Shown: positions 1 through 9,094 of the stretch, one piece after another
Layout: the number at the start of each line of letters is the position of its first letter
How positions within the stretch are numbered: position 1 is the first letter of the stretch
Assembly (NCBI GenBank): GCA_018269075.1
Contig: JAFDVJ010000080.1
Location: 5,504-47,629, forward strand
DNA length: 42,126 bases
DNA from: Acidobacteriota bacterium
GTDB taxonomy: Bacteria; Acidobacteriota; Blastocatellia; Pyrinomonadales; Pyrinomonadaceae
Direction: 5' to 3'
Notes under the pieces: model-generated
What the model saw: only the letters and a program-made list of their open reading frames with translations
The model's database searches: none
Told to the model about the DNA's origin: nothing
Program-made: the position numbers and the translations under genes

Positions 1-417
1 CCACGGGTGCAGCCCGTGGTCAGGCCGCAGCATTGACCCGAGCCCGTGAAACGGGCGACAGAGCGGCGCGGCGCATTCGTTTTCTGTCGCCCGCTTCGGG
101 GCTTTAACTCGTTTGGGCGCGCTTTCTACAGGCTTGCGCCTGTCGCTAAAATCTGCCGCCTGTTCCACAGGCTCAATTCGGAATGATTGTCGGATTTATT
201 TTTCAAAGACCATCAGCTGGTGGCAATTGATCAGAGCATTACTTTTGGTTCACTATCGATTTTTTTGCCGATCCGTCAAATTTCCTGCCGAACGGTCCTC
301 CTGTCGACCTCTTTTCTGAGCGGAATCACACAGCATTTTGTGTGAAATCACACAGCTAAAAAGTTTGAAAAACTCTATTCAAATCCTTCTCTCGATCCGG
401 CACACTAAATCCCGGCT
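1..417. repeat. Gene-free start of window with three hairpins
   Basis: I see no convincing gene here; a 68-codon plus-strand frame at 113-319 has no recognisable domain or ribosome site. The sequence is rich in inverted repeats. CCACGGG (1-7) pairs with CCCGTGG (13-19). An 11-bp stem joins 52-62 to 83-93, with GGGCGACAGA opposite TCTGTCGCCC. ACAGGC (128-133) pairs with GCCTGT (138-143). The ACAGGC/GCCTGT hairpin recurs at 30928-30943 and 42011-42028, so this looks like a diverged copy of a dispersed intergenic repeat. It ends in the operator-like site at 326-354. Confidence 0.6.
326..354. promoter_or_regulatory. Triple TCACACA operator-like site
   Basis: Three alternating 7-mers are visible: TCACACA (326-332), TGTGTGA (339-345) and TCACACA (348-354). 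The last two form a perfect 16-bp palindrome with a 2-bp centre. The first two form a second inverted repeat with a 6-bp spacer. ATCACACAGC also occurs twice as a direct repeat, at 325-334 and 347-356, two helical turns apart. The site lies 64-92 bp upstream of the response-regulator start. Binding by a dimeric regulator is inferred. Confidence 0.45.
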
Positions 418-774
418 ATGCGGATTTTGATCGTTGACGACAATGCGGCGATGCGCCGGCTGATCAGGGCGGTTTTGAACGCGGTCGGCGAAATTCACGA
501 ATGCGCCGACGGCGACGAAGTCCTCGCGGTTTTTGCGCGGTATGAGCCGGATTGGGTGGTGATGGACGTGCAGATGAAACGCCTCGGCGGCATCAGGGCG
601 ACGCGCCTGCTCAAAGAATCGTTTCCGGCGGCGCGCGTCGTGATGCTGTCCAAACACGCGGACGACGACGTGCGCGCCGCGGCCCGCGAAGCCGGCGCCT
701 GCGGCTATCTCGTCAAGGACGATCTCGGCGCGCTCCGGCGGTTTCTGCTCGAAACGACAAATTATCAGGAGTAA
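418..774 (+). CDS. Receiver-only response regulator (CheY-like)
   Basis: A 118-residue protein made of one REC domain. The acidic pair D7/D8, phospho-acceptor D50 (in VVMDVQM), S78 and K100 (in GYLVKDD) are all in place, so it should accept a phosphoryl group. The family fold is cytoplasmic. The sequence resembles NarL/FixJ receivers (RAAAREAGACGYLVKD), but the protein stops right after the receiver, with no helix-turn-helix. It may be a phosphate sink, act by protein contact, or be a truncated NarL-type regulator. The start follows a TCACACA palindrome array. No clear Shine-Dalgarno sequence is seen. A fibre gene lies 129 bp downstream and a propeller histidine kinase beyond it; that kinase is a possible partner, by inference. 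Confidence 0.85.
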   Translation: MRILIVDDNAAMRRLIRAVLNAVGEIHECADGDEVLAVFARYEPDWVVMDVQMKRLGGIRATRLLKESFPAARVVMLSKHADDDVRAAAREAGACGYLVKDDLGALRRFLLETTNYQE

Positions 775-903
775 TCGGAAAATGTTGAAAAAAAACATCC
801 GGCGGAAGGTTTTGACATTTGTTTTGGCGGCGGTTTCGGTTTCGACGGGCGGACGAATTTGCCGGAAGGCAGATAAAACGAATCAACATTTAAGGGAGTT
901 TAA

Positions 904-2769
904 ATGAAATCAATGAATCATCGTCATATCGTATTCTTCGTCGTTCTTTTGTCGGCCGTCGCGCTGCGGGCGCAGACCGGAGCGTTCACGTACCAGGGGC
1001 GCCTGACGGACAATGCGCCGCAGGGCGGATCCTATCTGCTCAAATTCGAGCTTTACGACGCGGCCGGCGGCGGCACGCCGATCGACACGCTGACGGACGT
1101 GCCCGTTACGCTCGAGAACGGGGTTTTTACGGTCGAGCTGAATTTTACCGCGCTGAACGCCTTTGACGGCGGCGAAAGGTTTCTGCAGATTTCCGTGCGC
1201 CATAACGCCTCGGAAAATTACGTCACGCTCAGCCCGCGCCAGAAGATCAGCGCCGCGCCGTATGCGCTGCGCGCTTTGACCTCGGAAAACGCGCTCCGGA
1301 TCGACGGAGTCCCGGCGAGCCAGCTCGTCCGCGAAGGCGACACGCGGCTCTCCGACGCGCGAATGCCGGTCGCGGGCAGCGCCGATTACATTCAGAACCG
1401 GTTTGCGACGCCGCAAAGCTCGACGAATTTCAATATTTCCGGCACCGGCACGGCGGATGTTTTCAACGCCTGGAGCCAGATCAATATGAACGGCGCGCAG
1501 ATTTTGAGCAATCGCGGCAACGCCAATCTGTTTCTCGGGATCAATACGGGCACGCCCGCCAACAGCGCCGGCCAGCTCAACACCTACGTCGGCGCTTCCA
1601 CGGGTTTTTCGACGACGACCGCGATCGCCAACTCGTTCTTCGGCGTCGACGCCGGCGAGAAAACCACGACCGGCGGCGACAATTCGTTCTTCGGCGTGAC
1701 GGCGGGAAATATGAACATCGACGGAACCCGGAATTCCTTTTTCGGGCGCGCCGCCGGTCAAAACAACACGAACGGCGGGGACAACTCGTTTTTCGGGGCG
1801 CTCGCCGGCATCGGCAACACGTCGGGCGGCAACAACGCTTTTTTCGGCAACCGCGCCGGCCTCGCGAACAAAACCGGCAGCAACAACACGATCGTCGGCG
1901 GTCTCGCCAATCTCGCGAGCGACAATCTGACCTACGCGACGGCGATCGGCGCGGGCGCGGTCGTCGCGGCCTCGAACACGATCGTGCTCGGCCGGGCGAA
2001 CGGCGCGGACACGGTTCAGATTCCCGGCAGTTTGAGCGTCGGCGGTTCGTTCGGCGCCAGTATCTTCAACGCCGGCCAGCAGTTCAATCTCGGCGGCAAC
2101 CGTGTCTTTTCGGCCTCGGGCGGAAACACGTTCGCCGGTTTCGAAAACGGAAACAACAATACCTCGGGCGACAACAACTCGTTTTTCGGCAGCCTGACCG
2201 GCGCTTCGAACACGACCGGCGGCAACAATTCGTTTTTCGGCCGGGAGTCGGGCAACCGCAACACGACCGGCGCCGAAAATTCGTTTTTCGGCTTCGGCAG
2301 CGGCTACTGGACGATGACCGGCAATTTTAATTCCTTCTACGGATCGGGCAGCGGGCCCAACAACAACGGATCGGATAATTCGTTTTTCGGCAGATCGTCC
2401 GGGGCCGGCAACACGACCGGCAGCCGCAACACTTTTCTGGGCGCGGCGTCCGCCTACGTCAACACGACGGGCAGTTACAACACGGCGATCGGATTCAGCG
2501 CCGACGTCGGGCAGAACCTGAACAACGCGACGGCGATCGGCGCCAACGCGACCGTCACGAGAAGCGACAGCCTGTCTCTGGGAAACAACGCCAACGTCGG
2601 CATCGGCACTTCGTCGCCGGCCGAACGGCTGCAGGTCAACGGCGGCAATATCTACATCAGCACACGGGGCGGCGCCGTCATCCTGACCTCGCCGAACGGC
2701 AGCTGTTTTCTTCTGACCGTCAGCAATGCCGGCGCCCTGACGACGCAGCCGACAACCTGTCCCCAGTAA
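904..2769 (+). CDS. Secreted NSFFG-repeat fibre protein without S74 chaperone
   Basis: A 621-residue exported protein. AGGGAG at 893-898 supports the start. Residues 1-24 are a signal peptide ending ALRAQ. An N-terminal domain (about 25-135) starts FTYQGRL and ends SAAPYALRA, as in the four paralogs downstream. A linker, LSDARMPVAGSADYIQN, follows. Then come about thirteen 17-residue repeats of the type N-[ST]-F-F-G-x-x-[AS]-G-x-x-N-T-T-G-x-x, in two blocks separated by NTIVG/AIGA segments. They resemble the head repeats of trimeric adhesins and fibres. The C-terminus (GSCFLLTVSNAG, final CPQ) lacks the S74 domain and coiled coil of the paralogs at 10503, 13455 and 19320, so trimerisation or anchoring must differ. 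A surface role is inferred; no anchor is visible. Confidence 0.8.
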   Translation: MKSMNHRHIVFFVVLLSAVALRAQTGAFTYQGRLTDNAPQGGSYLLKFELYDAAGGGTPIDTLTDVPVTLENGVFTVELNFTALNAFDGGERFLQISVRHNASENYVTLSPRQKISAAPYALRALTSENALRIDGVPASQLVREGDTRLSDARMPVAGSADYIQNRFATPQSSTNFNISGTGTADVFNAWSQINMNGAQILSNRGNANLFLGINTGTPANSAGQLNTYVGASTGFSTTTAIANSFFGVDAGEKTTTGGDNSFFGVTAGNMNIDGTRNSFFGRAAGQNNTNGGDNSFFGALAGIGNTSGGNNAFFGNRAGLANKTGSNNTIVGGLANLASDNLTYATAIGAGAVVAASNTIVLGRANGADTVQIPGSLSVGGSFGASIFNAGQQFNLGGNRVFSASGGNTFAGFENGNNNTSGDNNSFFGSLTGASNTTGGNNSFFGRESGNRNTTGAENSFFGFGSGYWTMTGNFNSFYGSGSGPNNNGSDNSFFGRSSGAGNTTGSRNTFLGAASAYVNTTGSYNTAIGFSADVGQNLNNATAIGANATVTRSDSLSLGNNANVGIGTSSPAERLQVNGGNIYISTRGGAVILTSPNGSCFLLTVSNAGALTTQPTTCPQ

Positions 2770-2819
2770 ATAATCGCGGCCGCTCCCAAAAACGGCCGGG
2801 TCAACGACTTAACGCCGCC

Positions 2820-2845
2820 GCCGCCCGATTCGTCGGGCGGCTTTT
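2820..2845 (+). terminator. Intrinsic terminator after the first fibre gene
   Basis: A 9-bp perfect stem, GCCGCCCGA (2820-2828) with TCGGGCGGC (2833-2841), is closed by a TTCG tetraloop and followed by TTTT. It sits 50 bp after the fibre stop codon and separates that gene from the kinase. Confidence 0.8.
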
Positions 2846-2896
2846 CCGGCGATCGCCGAAACGCCGTTAAAATGCAGTACCAAAATCATCCCGTCT

Positions 2897-2904
2897 GGTA
2901 TAAT
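2897..2904 (+). promoter_or_regulatory. Extended -10 promoter for the sensor kinase
   Basis: TGGTATAAT (2896-2904) is a perfect TATAAT preceded by TGn, an extended -10. It lies 36 bp upstream of the kinase ATG and just after the terminator. No good -35 is seen at the usual spacing, which extended -10 promoters tolerate. Confidence 0.5.
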
Positions 2905-2939
2905 CTTGATTCGAGACCCGGCGCCCAAAGCTTGAAAAA

Positions 2940-5900
2940 ATGGAATCTGCCCCGCCGTCCAAAAATAAACTTTTCAGGTTTGTTTCCGTGATATTTCTGT
3001 GCCTCGCGCCGACGATTCTGGCGCGGGGCCAGTATTATTTCGACAAATGGGATACCGACAGCGGGCTGCCGCAAAATACGGTCGGCGCCGTCACGCAGAC
3101 GCGCGACGGCTATCTGTGGCTCGCGACGCTCGACGGTCTGGTGCGGTTCGACGGCGTGAAGTTCAAAATCTTCACGGTCGGCAACAGCGCCGGCCTCAAC
3201 AACAACCGGTTTCGACTGCTCCGCGAAGCGCCCGACGGCGCGCTCTGGATCGGGAGCGAAGAATTCGGCGTCGCCCGTTATCTGAACGGGAAGTTTCGCA
3301 CCTATACGACCGCCGACGGTCTGCCGACCGATTCGCCGCTCGCTCTGGCGATCGACGCCGACGGCGCGCCGCTCGTTTTGACGGCGAACGGTCTGGTCAG
3401 ATTCGACGGCGAATCTTTTCGCCGCGTTCCGCTCGACACCGCTCCGACCGTCCGCAGCTGCGAAGCGCGCGGTGGCGGTATGTGGATTCTGGACGTCAAC
3501 GGGCTGCGCAAAATTTCCGACGGCGCGGTCACCGAAACCGGAACCGATTTCAAATTAAAACCAGAAGATTTTGCCGCGGCCTGTTATGAAGCGCCGGACG
3601 GCACGCTCTGGCTGGGCCGACTCTCGGGCCGGCTTTTCAGCTTCAAAAACGGTCAGCTGACGAGTTACGGGCCGGAAAGCGGGCTGCCGGCCGGCGCGGT
3701 CATCAACTTCATCAATCAGGACCGCGCCGGGAATTTATGGATCGGCACCGACGACGGGCTTTTGAAATTAGCCGGCGGCCGGTTTGAGCGCTATTCGCCG
3801 GCCAGCGGCCTGTCCGACAAATTCGTCCTTTCATTTTACGAAGACCGCGAAAACACGCTCTGGTTCGGCACGACGCTCGGCGGTCTGAACCGGCTGAGCC
3901 GCCGCGCGATCAGCGTTTTGACGACCGCCGACGGTTTGACCGGCAACAGCGTCTATCCGATTTACGAAGCGCGCGACGGCGCGATCTGGCTCGGCGCAAA
4001 CGGCGTGACGCGGATCGCGGGCGGGCGGATCACGAAATTCCCCTTAAAAGAAGGCGGAATGTTCGGCGACGTGACGGCGATCGCCGAAGACGGCGACGGC
4101 ACGCTCTGGCTCGGCGCGGCGGGCGCGGTCGGAACTCTCAGCGACGGAAAGTTCACGAACCTGAAAAAAAGCTTCATTTTGCCCGAAGGCAGCTACACCG
4201 TCTGGGCGATCTGCCGTGACCGGACGGGCGCGGTCTGGTTCGGGACCTCGCACGGGCTGGTCCGAAAAAAGGGCGACGTTTATGAAATTTTCAAGACCGC
4301 CGACGGTTTGCCGGGCGACGACGTCAAAGTCGTTCACGAAGACCGGAACGGCGCGCTCTGGTTCGGCACTTACGGCGGTCTGGCCGTCCTCAATCCCGAA
4401 TTCAACCGGTCGGCGGATCAGCCGAAAAGCCTTTTCAAAACGGAGCTTAAAACCTTCACGGCGGCCGACGGGCTGTCGAGCAGCCGGATCCGCTCGATTT
4501 ACGAGGACGAGGCCGGCGTTTTCTGGATCGGGACCTACGACGGCGGGCTGAATCGTTTCGCCGACGGACGGTTTACCGTTTATTCGACCAAAAACGGGCT
4601 CTTCAGCGACGGCGTTTTTCAGATTCTGCCGGACGACGAGGGCTATTTCTGGATGTCGTCGAATCAGGGCATCTACCGGGTCGCGCGGGCCGAGCTCGAA
4701 GATCTGGCGGCCGGCCGGATTCAGGCGGTTTCGTCCGAAGCGTTCGGCAAACGCGACGGGCTTCTGAACACGGAATGCAACGGCGGACGCCAGCCGGCCG
4801 GCGTCCGGGCGCGCGACGGGCGGCTCTGGTTTCCGACGCAGGAGGGCGCGGCGGTCGTCGATCCGAGGACGGTCGGGCGCAATCCGCTGCCGCCGCCGGT
4901 CATTCTCGAAGGCGTCACGATCGACCGTAAAAATATCGATTTGACCGAGCCGATCGAAATTCGGCCGGATCAGATCAATCTCGAAATCGCCTACACGGGC
5001 TTGAGCTTTGTCAAACCCGAGCAGATGCGTTTTCGCTACCGGCTCGAAGGCCTCAACGACGACTGGACCGAAGCCGGAACGCGGCGGACGGCCTATTTTT
5101 CCTATCTGCCGCCGGGCGAATACACGTTTCGCGTGACGGCCGCGAACAACAGCGGCGTCTGGAACACGGAAGGCGCGAGCCTCCGGCTCAAAGTTTATCC
5201 GCCGTTTTGGAAAACCTGGTGGTTTGCCGCGTTGGCCGCAATGACGGCGGGTTTGCTCATTTACTTGATTTTGCGCCGGCGTTTCGCGAAAATCGAGCGT
5301 GAGCGCGCGGCGCAGGTCGAGTTTACGCAAAATCTGATCGCCGCTCAGGAACGCGAACGCAAACGGATCGCCGGCGAGATCCACGACGGTCTGGGACAAA
5401 ATCTGCTCGTCATCAAAAACTGGGCGCTGCTGGCGCTCCAGAAAAAACAGCTGCCCGACGCCGTCCTGCTCGAGGAAATTTCCGAAACGGCCTCGCAGAC
5501 GATCGAGGAAGCGCGCCGCATCGCCTACAATCTGCGGCCGTACCAGATCGACGAAATCGGTCTGACGCGCGCCGTCGAGGGAATGATCAGACGCCTGAAG
5601 GCGTCGGGCGAAATCGACATCGAGATGCAGATCGACAATATCGACGACTGTTTTCCGCCCGACGGCGAGATCAACCTGTTCCGCATCGTGCAGGAATGCC
5701 TGAACAATATCGTCAGGCATTCCGGCGCGCGCGAAGCGTGGGTTACGATCCGGCGCGAGCCGCAAAAGGTGCTCGTCAAAATCGAAGATCGCGGCAAGGG
5801 CTTTGCGCCCGAATCGATCGGCGGCAAACGCGGGCTCGGGCTGACCGGCATCGAGGAGCGCGCCCGGATGCTCGGCGGCCGTTCTCTGATTCAGTCCGTC

Positions 5901-5942
5901 GCCGGAAAGGGAACGATCGTTCAGATCCAGATCGATTTATAG
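2940..5942 (+). CDS. Two-component propeller sensor histidine kinase
   Basis: A 1000-residue membrane sensor. A signal/anchor (about 12-30, VSVIFLCLAPTILARG) precedes a long periplasmic region of Reg_prop repeats (about 32-650; recurring motifs such as DGLPxxxV, EDRxGxLWxGT and GGLxRL), which form two seven-bladed propellers in this family. A Y_Y_Y domain (about 680-750; YRLEGLNDDW, LPPGEYTFRVTA) and one membrane helix (about 759-780) follow. The cytoplasmic part has a HisKA_3 dimerisation domain with phospho-acceptor H815 in EIHDGLGQNL and a HATPase_c domain (NNIVRHSGA near 921; GLGLTGIEERARMLGG). This is the hybrid-free form that signals to NarL/LuxR-type regulators; the gene at 6102 is the obvious partner. 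Ligands of such propellers are often polymeric or unknown. No Shine-Dalgarno sequence is seen. Confidence 0.93.
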   Translation: MESAPPSKNKLFRFVSVIFLCLAPTILARGQYYFDKWDTDSGLPQNTVGAVTQTRDGYLWLATLDGLVRFDGVKFKIFTVGNSAGLNNNRFRLLREAPDGALWIGSEEFGVARYLNGKFRTYTTADGLPTDSPLALAIDADGAPLVLTANGLVRFDGESFRRVPLDTAPTVRSCEARGGGMWILDVNGLRKISDGAVTETGTDFKLKPEDFAAACYEAPDGTLWLGRLSGRLFSFKNGQLTSYGPESGLPAGAVINFINQDRAGNLWIGTDDGLLKLAGGRFERYSPASGLSDKFVLSFYEDRENTLWFGTTLGGLNRLSRRAISVLTTADGLTGNSVYPIYEARDGAIWLGANGVTRIAGGRITKFPLKEGGMFGDVTAIAEDGDGTLWLGAAGAVGTLSDGKFTNLKKSFILPEGSYTVWAICRDRTGAVWFGTSHGLVRKKGDVYEIFKTADGLPGDDVKVVHEDRNGALWFGTYGGLAVLNPEFNRSADQPKSLFKTELKTFTAADGLSSSRIRSIYEDEAGVFWIGTYDGGLNRFADGRFTVYSTKNGLFSDGVFQILPDDEGYFWMSSNQGIYRVARAELEDLAAGRIQAVSSEAFGKRDGLLNTECNGGRQPAGVRARDGRLWFPTQEGAAVVDPRTVGRNPLPPPVILEGVTIDRKNIDLTEPIEIRPDQINLEIAYTGLSFVKPEQMRFRYRLEGLNDDWTEAGTRRTAYFSYLPPGEYTFRVTAANNSGVWNTEGASLRLKVYPPFWKTWWFAALAAMTAGLLIYLILRRRFAKIERERAAQVEFTQNLIAAQERERKRIAGEIHDGLGQNLLVIKNWALLALQKKQLPDAVLLEEISETASQTIEEARRIAYNLRPYQIDEIGLTRAVEGMIRRLKASGEIDIEMQIDNIDDCFPPDGEINLFRIVQECLNNIVRHSGAREAWVTIRREPQKVLVKIEDRGKGFAPESIGGKRGLGLTGIEERARMLGGRSLIQSVAGKGTIVQIQIDL

Positions 5943-5990
5943 GTTGTTTTGAGGTTTGATAACTGCGGGTTTTCCGATAAATTTGGCCTT

Positions 5991-6046
5991 TGATCTTTGG
6001 CCTTTGATTTTGGGGTTTAATTTCAAAGGTCAAAGACCAAAGATCA
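5991..6046. repeat. Inverted GATCTTTGG repeat element
   Basis: Seventeen bases at 5991-6007 pair with 6030-6046 at 16 of 17 positions. The element contains the 15-mer TTAATTTCAAAGGTC (6017-6031), which recurs exactly at 6815-6829 on the other side of the response-regulator gene. It lies between the kinase stop and the regulator start, so it would form a hairpin in a shared transcript. Confidence 0.6.
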
Positions 6047-6101
6047 CATTACGGGAAAATACAAAAGCCGCAGTGCTAATTTCGTCGAGATCGTCAGTTT
6101 T

Positions 6102-6755
6102 ATGATTCAAAACGCAAGCATTATCATCGCCGACGACCATCCGGTTTTTCGGCGCGGTTTGAAAATGGTCGTCGAATCGGAGGCCGGTTTGACGGTCGTC
6201 GCCGAGGCTTCGGACGGCGCGGAGGCGCTGGCGGCGGTCGAAGCGAAGAGGCCCGACCTGATCGTTTTGGACGTCAATATGCCGCAGATGAACGGTTTCG
6301 ACGTCGTGCGCGAGATGCGGAACCGGCGGCTCAAATCGGCGATCGTATTTCTGACGATGCATCGCGACGAGGAAATGTTCAACGCCGCGATGGATCTGGG
6401 CGTCGGCGGGTTCATCTTAAAAGACGGCGCGGTGACGGAAATCGTCGATTGTCTGAAAACCGTTTTGCGGGGCCAGCCCTACATCAGCCCGCAGCTTTCC
6501 GCTTTTCTTTTGAACCGCAACCGGACCGCCGCCGAATTCAGACGCCAAAATCCCGCGCTCGAAAAGCTGACGCCGACCGAGCTCCGGATTTTAAAGCTCA
6601 TCTCCGAGTACAAAACGAGCAAGGAAATCGCCGCCATCCTCTGCATCCATTCGCGGACGGTCGATAATCACCGCACCAACATCTGCCAGAAAATCAATCT
6701 CAAAGGCAACCACGCGCTGCTCAAATTCGCCGTCGAGCATAAATCGAGCTTGTAG
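6102..6755 (+). CDS. NarL/LuxR-family response regulator
   Basis: 217 residues. The receiver domain (about 5-125) has acidic residues D11/D12, phospho-acceptor D57 (VLDVNMPQMNG), T85 and K107 (GFILKDG). A LuxR-type helix-turn-helix (about 151-210) carries LTPTELRILKLISEYKTSKE and the recognition segment SRTVDNHRTNICQKI. Regulators of this class are phosphorylated by HisKA_3 kinases and bind DNA as dimers. The gene lies 159 bp after the propeller kinase in the same orientation, so I infer a cognate pair. No Shine-Dalgarno sequence is evident. Targets cannot be read from the sequence; nearby fibre genes are candidates. Confidence 0.92.
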   Translation: MIQNASIIIADDHPVFRRGLKMVVESEAGLTVVAEASDGAEALAAVEAKRPDLIVLDVNMPQMNGFDVVREMRNRRLKSAIVFLTMHRDEEMFNAAMDLGVGGFILKDGAVTEIVDCLKTVLRGQPYISPQLSAFLLNRNRTAAEFRRQNPALEKLTPTELRILKLISEYKTSKEIAAILCIHSRTVDNHRTNICQKINLKGNHALLKFAVEHKSSL

Positions 6756-6797
6756 ATTCGTCAACAGCGCCGGCTTTTTCGAATTGACCGACGAATC

Positions 6798-6844
6798 CGA
6801 TCTTCGATCCCGCCTTAATTTCAAAGGTCGAAGATCGAAGATCG
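6798..6844. terminator. Hairpin between convergent genes
   Basis: CGATCTTCGATC (6798-6809) pairs perfectly with GATCGAAGATCG (6833-6844) across a 23-nt loop. The loop holds TTAATTTCAAAGGTC, also found at 6017-6031. The hairpin lies between the stop codons of the response regulator (+) and the PD40 regulator (-), so it could act as a bidirectional terminator. No U-tract is present, so this role is inferred. Confidence 0.5.
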
Positions 6845-6860
6845 AATTTATCCGCAGTAA

Positions 6861-9044
6861 TTAATTTTTCACCGACGACAGCAGGATCAGATCGGACGTC
6901 AGCCGGCCGCGGGTGGCGGCGACCCGTTTGCCGTCGGGCGCGTAATCCATCCAGAAAAGATCGTCCAGTTTGAAATCGACCAGCTCGCGTGCCTTCGCGC
7001 CGTCGAGCGGCTGGATCCAGACCGACGAGACCGGCGCGACGCGGGTGTCGGAGTTTTTGAAGAAGAGCGCGGTGCCCTCGCGGTTGAAGCGCAGAAAACG
7101 GGCCGGCGCGATGTCGAAGGATTTCAGGATCTCGCCCGTTTCAAGCGACCGCAGCACGGTCCGCGTCCGGTTCGCCTGCGCGTCGGTGAACGAGTACGCG
7201 ATTTTTTTGCCGTCGGGCGAAACGTCGTAGAGCTCGATCGACGTCGTGTCGGGAAAGATCGTCTGCGGCGTCCCGCCTTCGATCGAAACGTTCTGCAGCA
7301 GGATGGTGTTTTTTTCGGTGACGGTGAAATAAACCGAGGCGCCGTCGGGCGCGAAGCGCGGCTGCCAGACCCACGTGTTGCCCGAAGTCAGCTGGCGCGG
7401 CCGGCTGCCGTCGATCGCGCTCGTCCATAATTCGTAAGTGCCGCTGCGGTTCGACAGGAACACGAGCGATTTCCCGTCAGCCGAAAGATCCGGGCGCAGC
7501 TCGTCGAAATTGTCGGGCGAGATCTGGAACTTGCCGCTGCCGTCGGCGTTGACCAGAAAAATATGCCGCCGGCCGACGTCGGAGGCTTCGTAAACGAGAT
7601 GCTGCCCGTCGGGCGTCCAGACGAGCGGGTCGAAGGACGCGCCTTCGATGACTTTCTGAGGCGTGGCGGCCGTATTGGTCAGGTCGAGCGTCCAGATGCC
7701 CGACACCCGTTCCTTCTTGGTCGCGAGAATCGAATTTCCGCCGACGCTCACGCCGTTGTAGTAGAAAAGATCGTTGGTAATGCGTTTGAGCTCGCCGTCC
7801 TTCGGCGAAAACGTGTAGATCTGCGGCAGTCGGGTCGCCGGATCGGTCGCGTTGACGACGATCTCGCCGTCGCGCGTCCACGCGAGATGCCAGATCCGCT
7901 GCGGGCGGGGCGGGATGATTTCGGTGATCGCGCCGTCCGCGACCGCGATCGACGAGATCGACGAATAGGTCGCGTCGGGCCGGCGGTCGAGATTGAAGAA
8001 CAGAATCCGCGTGCCGTCGGGCGACCATTTCGGTTCGAGAAATTCGAGATTCGTTTTGCCCTGCGCGAGCACCCGTTCGTCGGTGCCGTCGATCGCGTTG
8101 GCCGTCACGAGCTGGCAGCCTTCCGCCGTGAAGCGGTCGAAGACCATCCGCTTGTCGTCGGGCGAAAACGAAACGAAGCTGTCGATATATTCCGTGATCT
8201 TGACCGGCTTGCCGCCGAGGATCGAGATCCGGTAGAGCTTCGCGCTGCGGCCCCAGTCGCCGTTGCTGGTCGTCACGTAATAAACCCATTTGCCGTCGTT
8301 GGTCACGGTGTACGCGCCGATCCGCTCGGGCGCGGTCAGCGCGACGATCCGGATCGACTCTTTCGAATCGACCGCCCGGAGCCAGAGCGCCGAATCCTTT
8401 TCGCCGTCGAGCGTCGTGAACACGACGAACTCGCCGTTCGGCGAAAGCATTCCGAGATCGATGTTGCCGGTGTCGGTCAGTTTGTGCGGAACGATATTTT
8501 CGATCGCGAAGGCCGGCTGGGCGGAAGTTTTTACCGGATTCTGACGAAAAACCAGCCAGACCGGAAAGAACAAAAGGAGCAGCACGCCGGCAAAGGCAAA
8601 GCTCATCAGCCGGCGGCCGCGCAGTTTCGGAGGCTCCGGCCGGCCGGCCGTTTTTTCGTGAATGTCGATCTCGATCACGCTCCGGCGTTCGGCGACGAGC
8701 GCGATGCCCTCGTCCGGCAGCGGCCGGACCGGCGCGACGAAGCGATAGCCGTATTTCGGGACCGTCTGGATGAACTGCGATTCCTCGCTGCCGTCGCCGA
8801 GCGCCTTGCGGATCAGCGCGATGTTCTGCTTCAGGCTCGACTGATCGACGCTCGTCTTCTGCCAGACTTTGCTCATCAATTCGTCGTGCGTCAGCAGGTG
8901 GCCCTTGTTTTCGATCAGCGTCAAAAGCAGCTGGTAGCTTTTATGCGTCAGCGAAACCCGCTCGCCGTCACGCCACAGCGTCCGGTCGGTCGTATCGAGC
9001 CGGAAACCGCCAAATTCGAAATAGCGCATTTGGAACTCGTTCAT
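6861..9044 (-). CDS. Membrane winged-helix (CadC/ToxR-like) regulator with PD40 propeller
   Basis: 727 residues. The N-terminal OmpR/PhoB-type winged helix (about 8-104; LTHKSYQLLLTLIENKGHLLTHDELMSKVW and the final PKYGYRFVAPV) is the DNA-binding domain. A linker leads to one membrane helix at about 146-166 (MSFAFAGVLLLLFFPVWLVF). The rest, about 560 residues, is a periplasmic TolB/PD40 beta-propeller (repeated SPDGxxxxF/Y, ARFAPDG and WSPDGTRI motifs). Proteins of this layout regulate transcription from the membrane without phosphorylation. The start at 9044 has no Shine-Dalgarno sequence; M6 is an alternative. Divergent to it lies an array of 11-bp direct repeats (9222-9265), the spacing OmpR-type winged helices prefer. 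The same array precedes the fibre gene at 19320, so I infer that this protein controls fibre genes. Confidence 0.9.
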   Translation of the reverse strand: MNEFQMRYFEFGGFRLDTTDRTLWRDGERVSLTHKSYQLLLTLIENKGHLLTHDELMSKVWQKTSVDQSSLKQNIALIRKALGDGSEESQFIQTVPKYGYRFVAPVRPLPDEGIALVAERRSVIEIDIHEKTAGRPEPPKLRGRRLMSFAFAGVLLLLFFPVWLVFRQNPVKTSAQPAFAIENIVPHKLTDTGNIDLGMLSPNGEFVVFTTLDGEKDSALWLRAVDSKESIRIVALTAPERIGAYTVTNDGKWVYYVTTSNGDWGRSAKLYRISILGGKPVKITEYIDSFVSFSPDDKRMVFDRFTAEGCQLVTANAIDGTDERVLAQGKTNLEFLEPKWSPDGTRILFFNLDRRPDATYSSISSIAVADGAITEIIPPRPQRIWHLAWTRDGEIVVNATDPATRLPQIYTFSPKDGELKRITNDLFYYNGVSVGGNSILATKKERVSGIWTLDLTNTAATPQKVIEGASFDPLVWTPDGQHLVYEASDVGRRHIFLVNADGSGKFQISPDNFDELRPDLSADGKSLVFLSNRSGTYELWTSAIDGSRPRQLTSGNTWVWQPRFAPDGASVYFTVTEKNTILLQNVSIEGGTPQTIFPDTTSIELYDVSPDGKKIAYSFTDAQANRTRTVLRSLETGEILKSFDIAPARFLRFNREGTALFFKNSDTRVAPVSSVWIQPLDGAKARELVDFKLDDLFWMDYAPDGKRVAATRGRLTSDLILLSSVKN

Positions 9045-9094
9045 ATATAACTGGCTGAACGCAATAACGGGGCAGAACTTGCAGCAATTATAAC

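Noticed and set aside
113..319. 68-codon frame at the window start
   Set aside because: Covers palindromic repeats, no ribosome site, no family resemblance.
339..354. Classical CRP site
   Set aside because: Half-sites TGTGA/TCACA are only 2 bp apart, not 6.
7563..9050. Plus-strand open frame of 495 codons across the PD40 regulator
   Set aside because: Low-complexity R/D/E/V composition typical of antisense GC-rich DNA; the minus strand has clear winged-helix and PD40 motifs.
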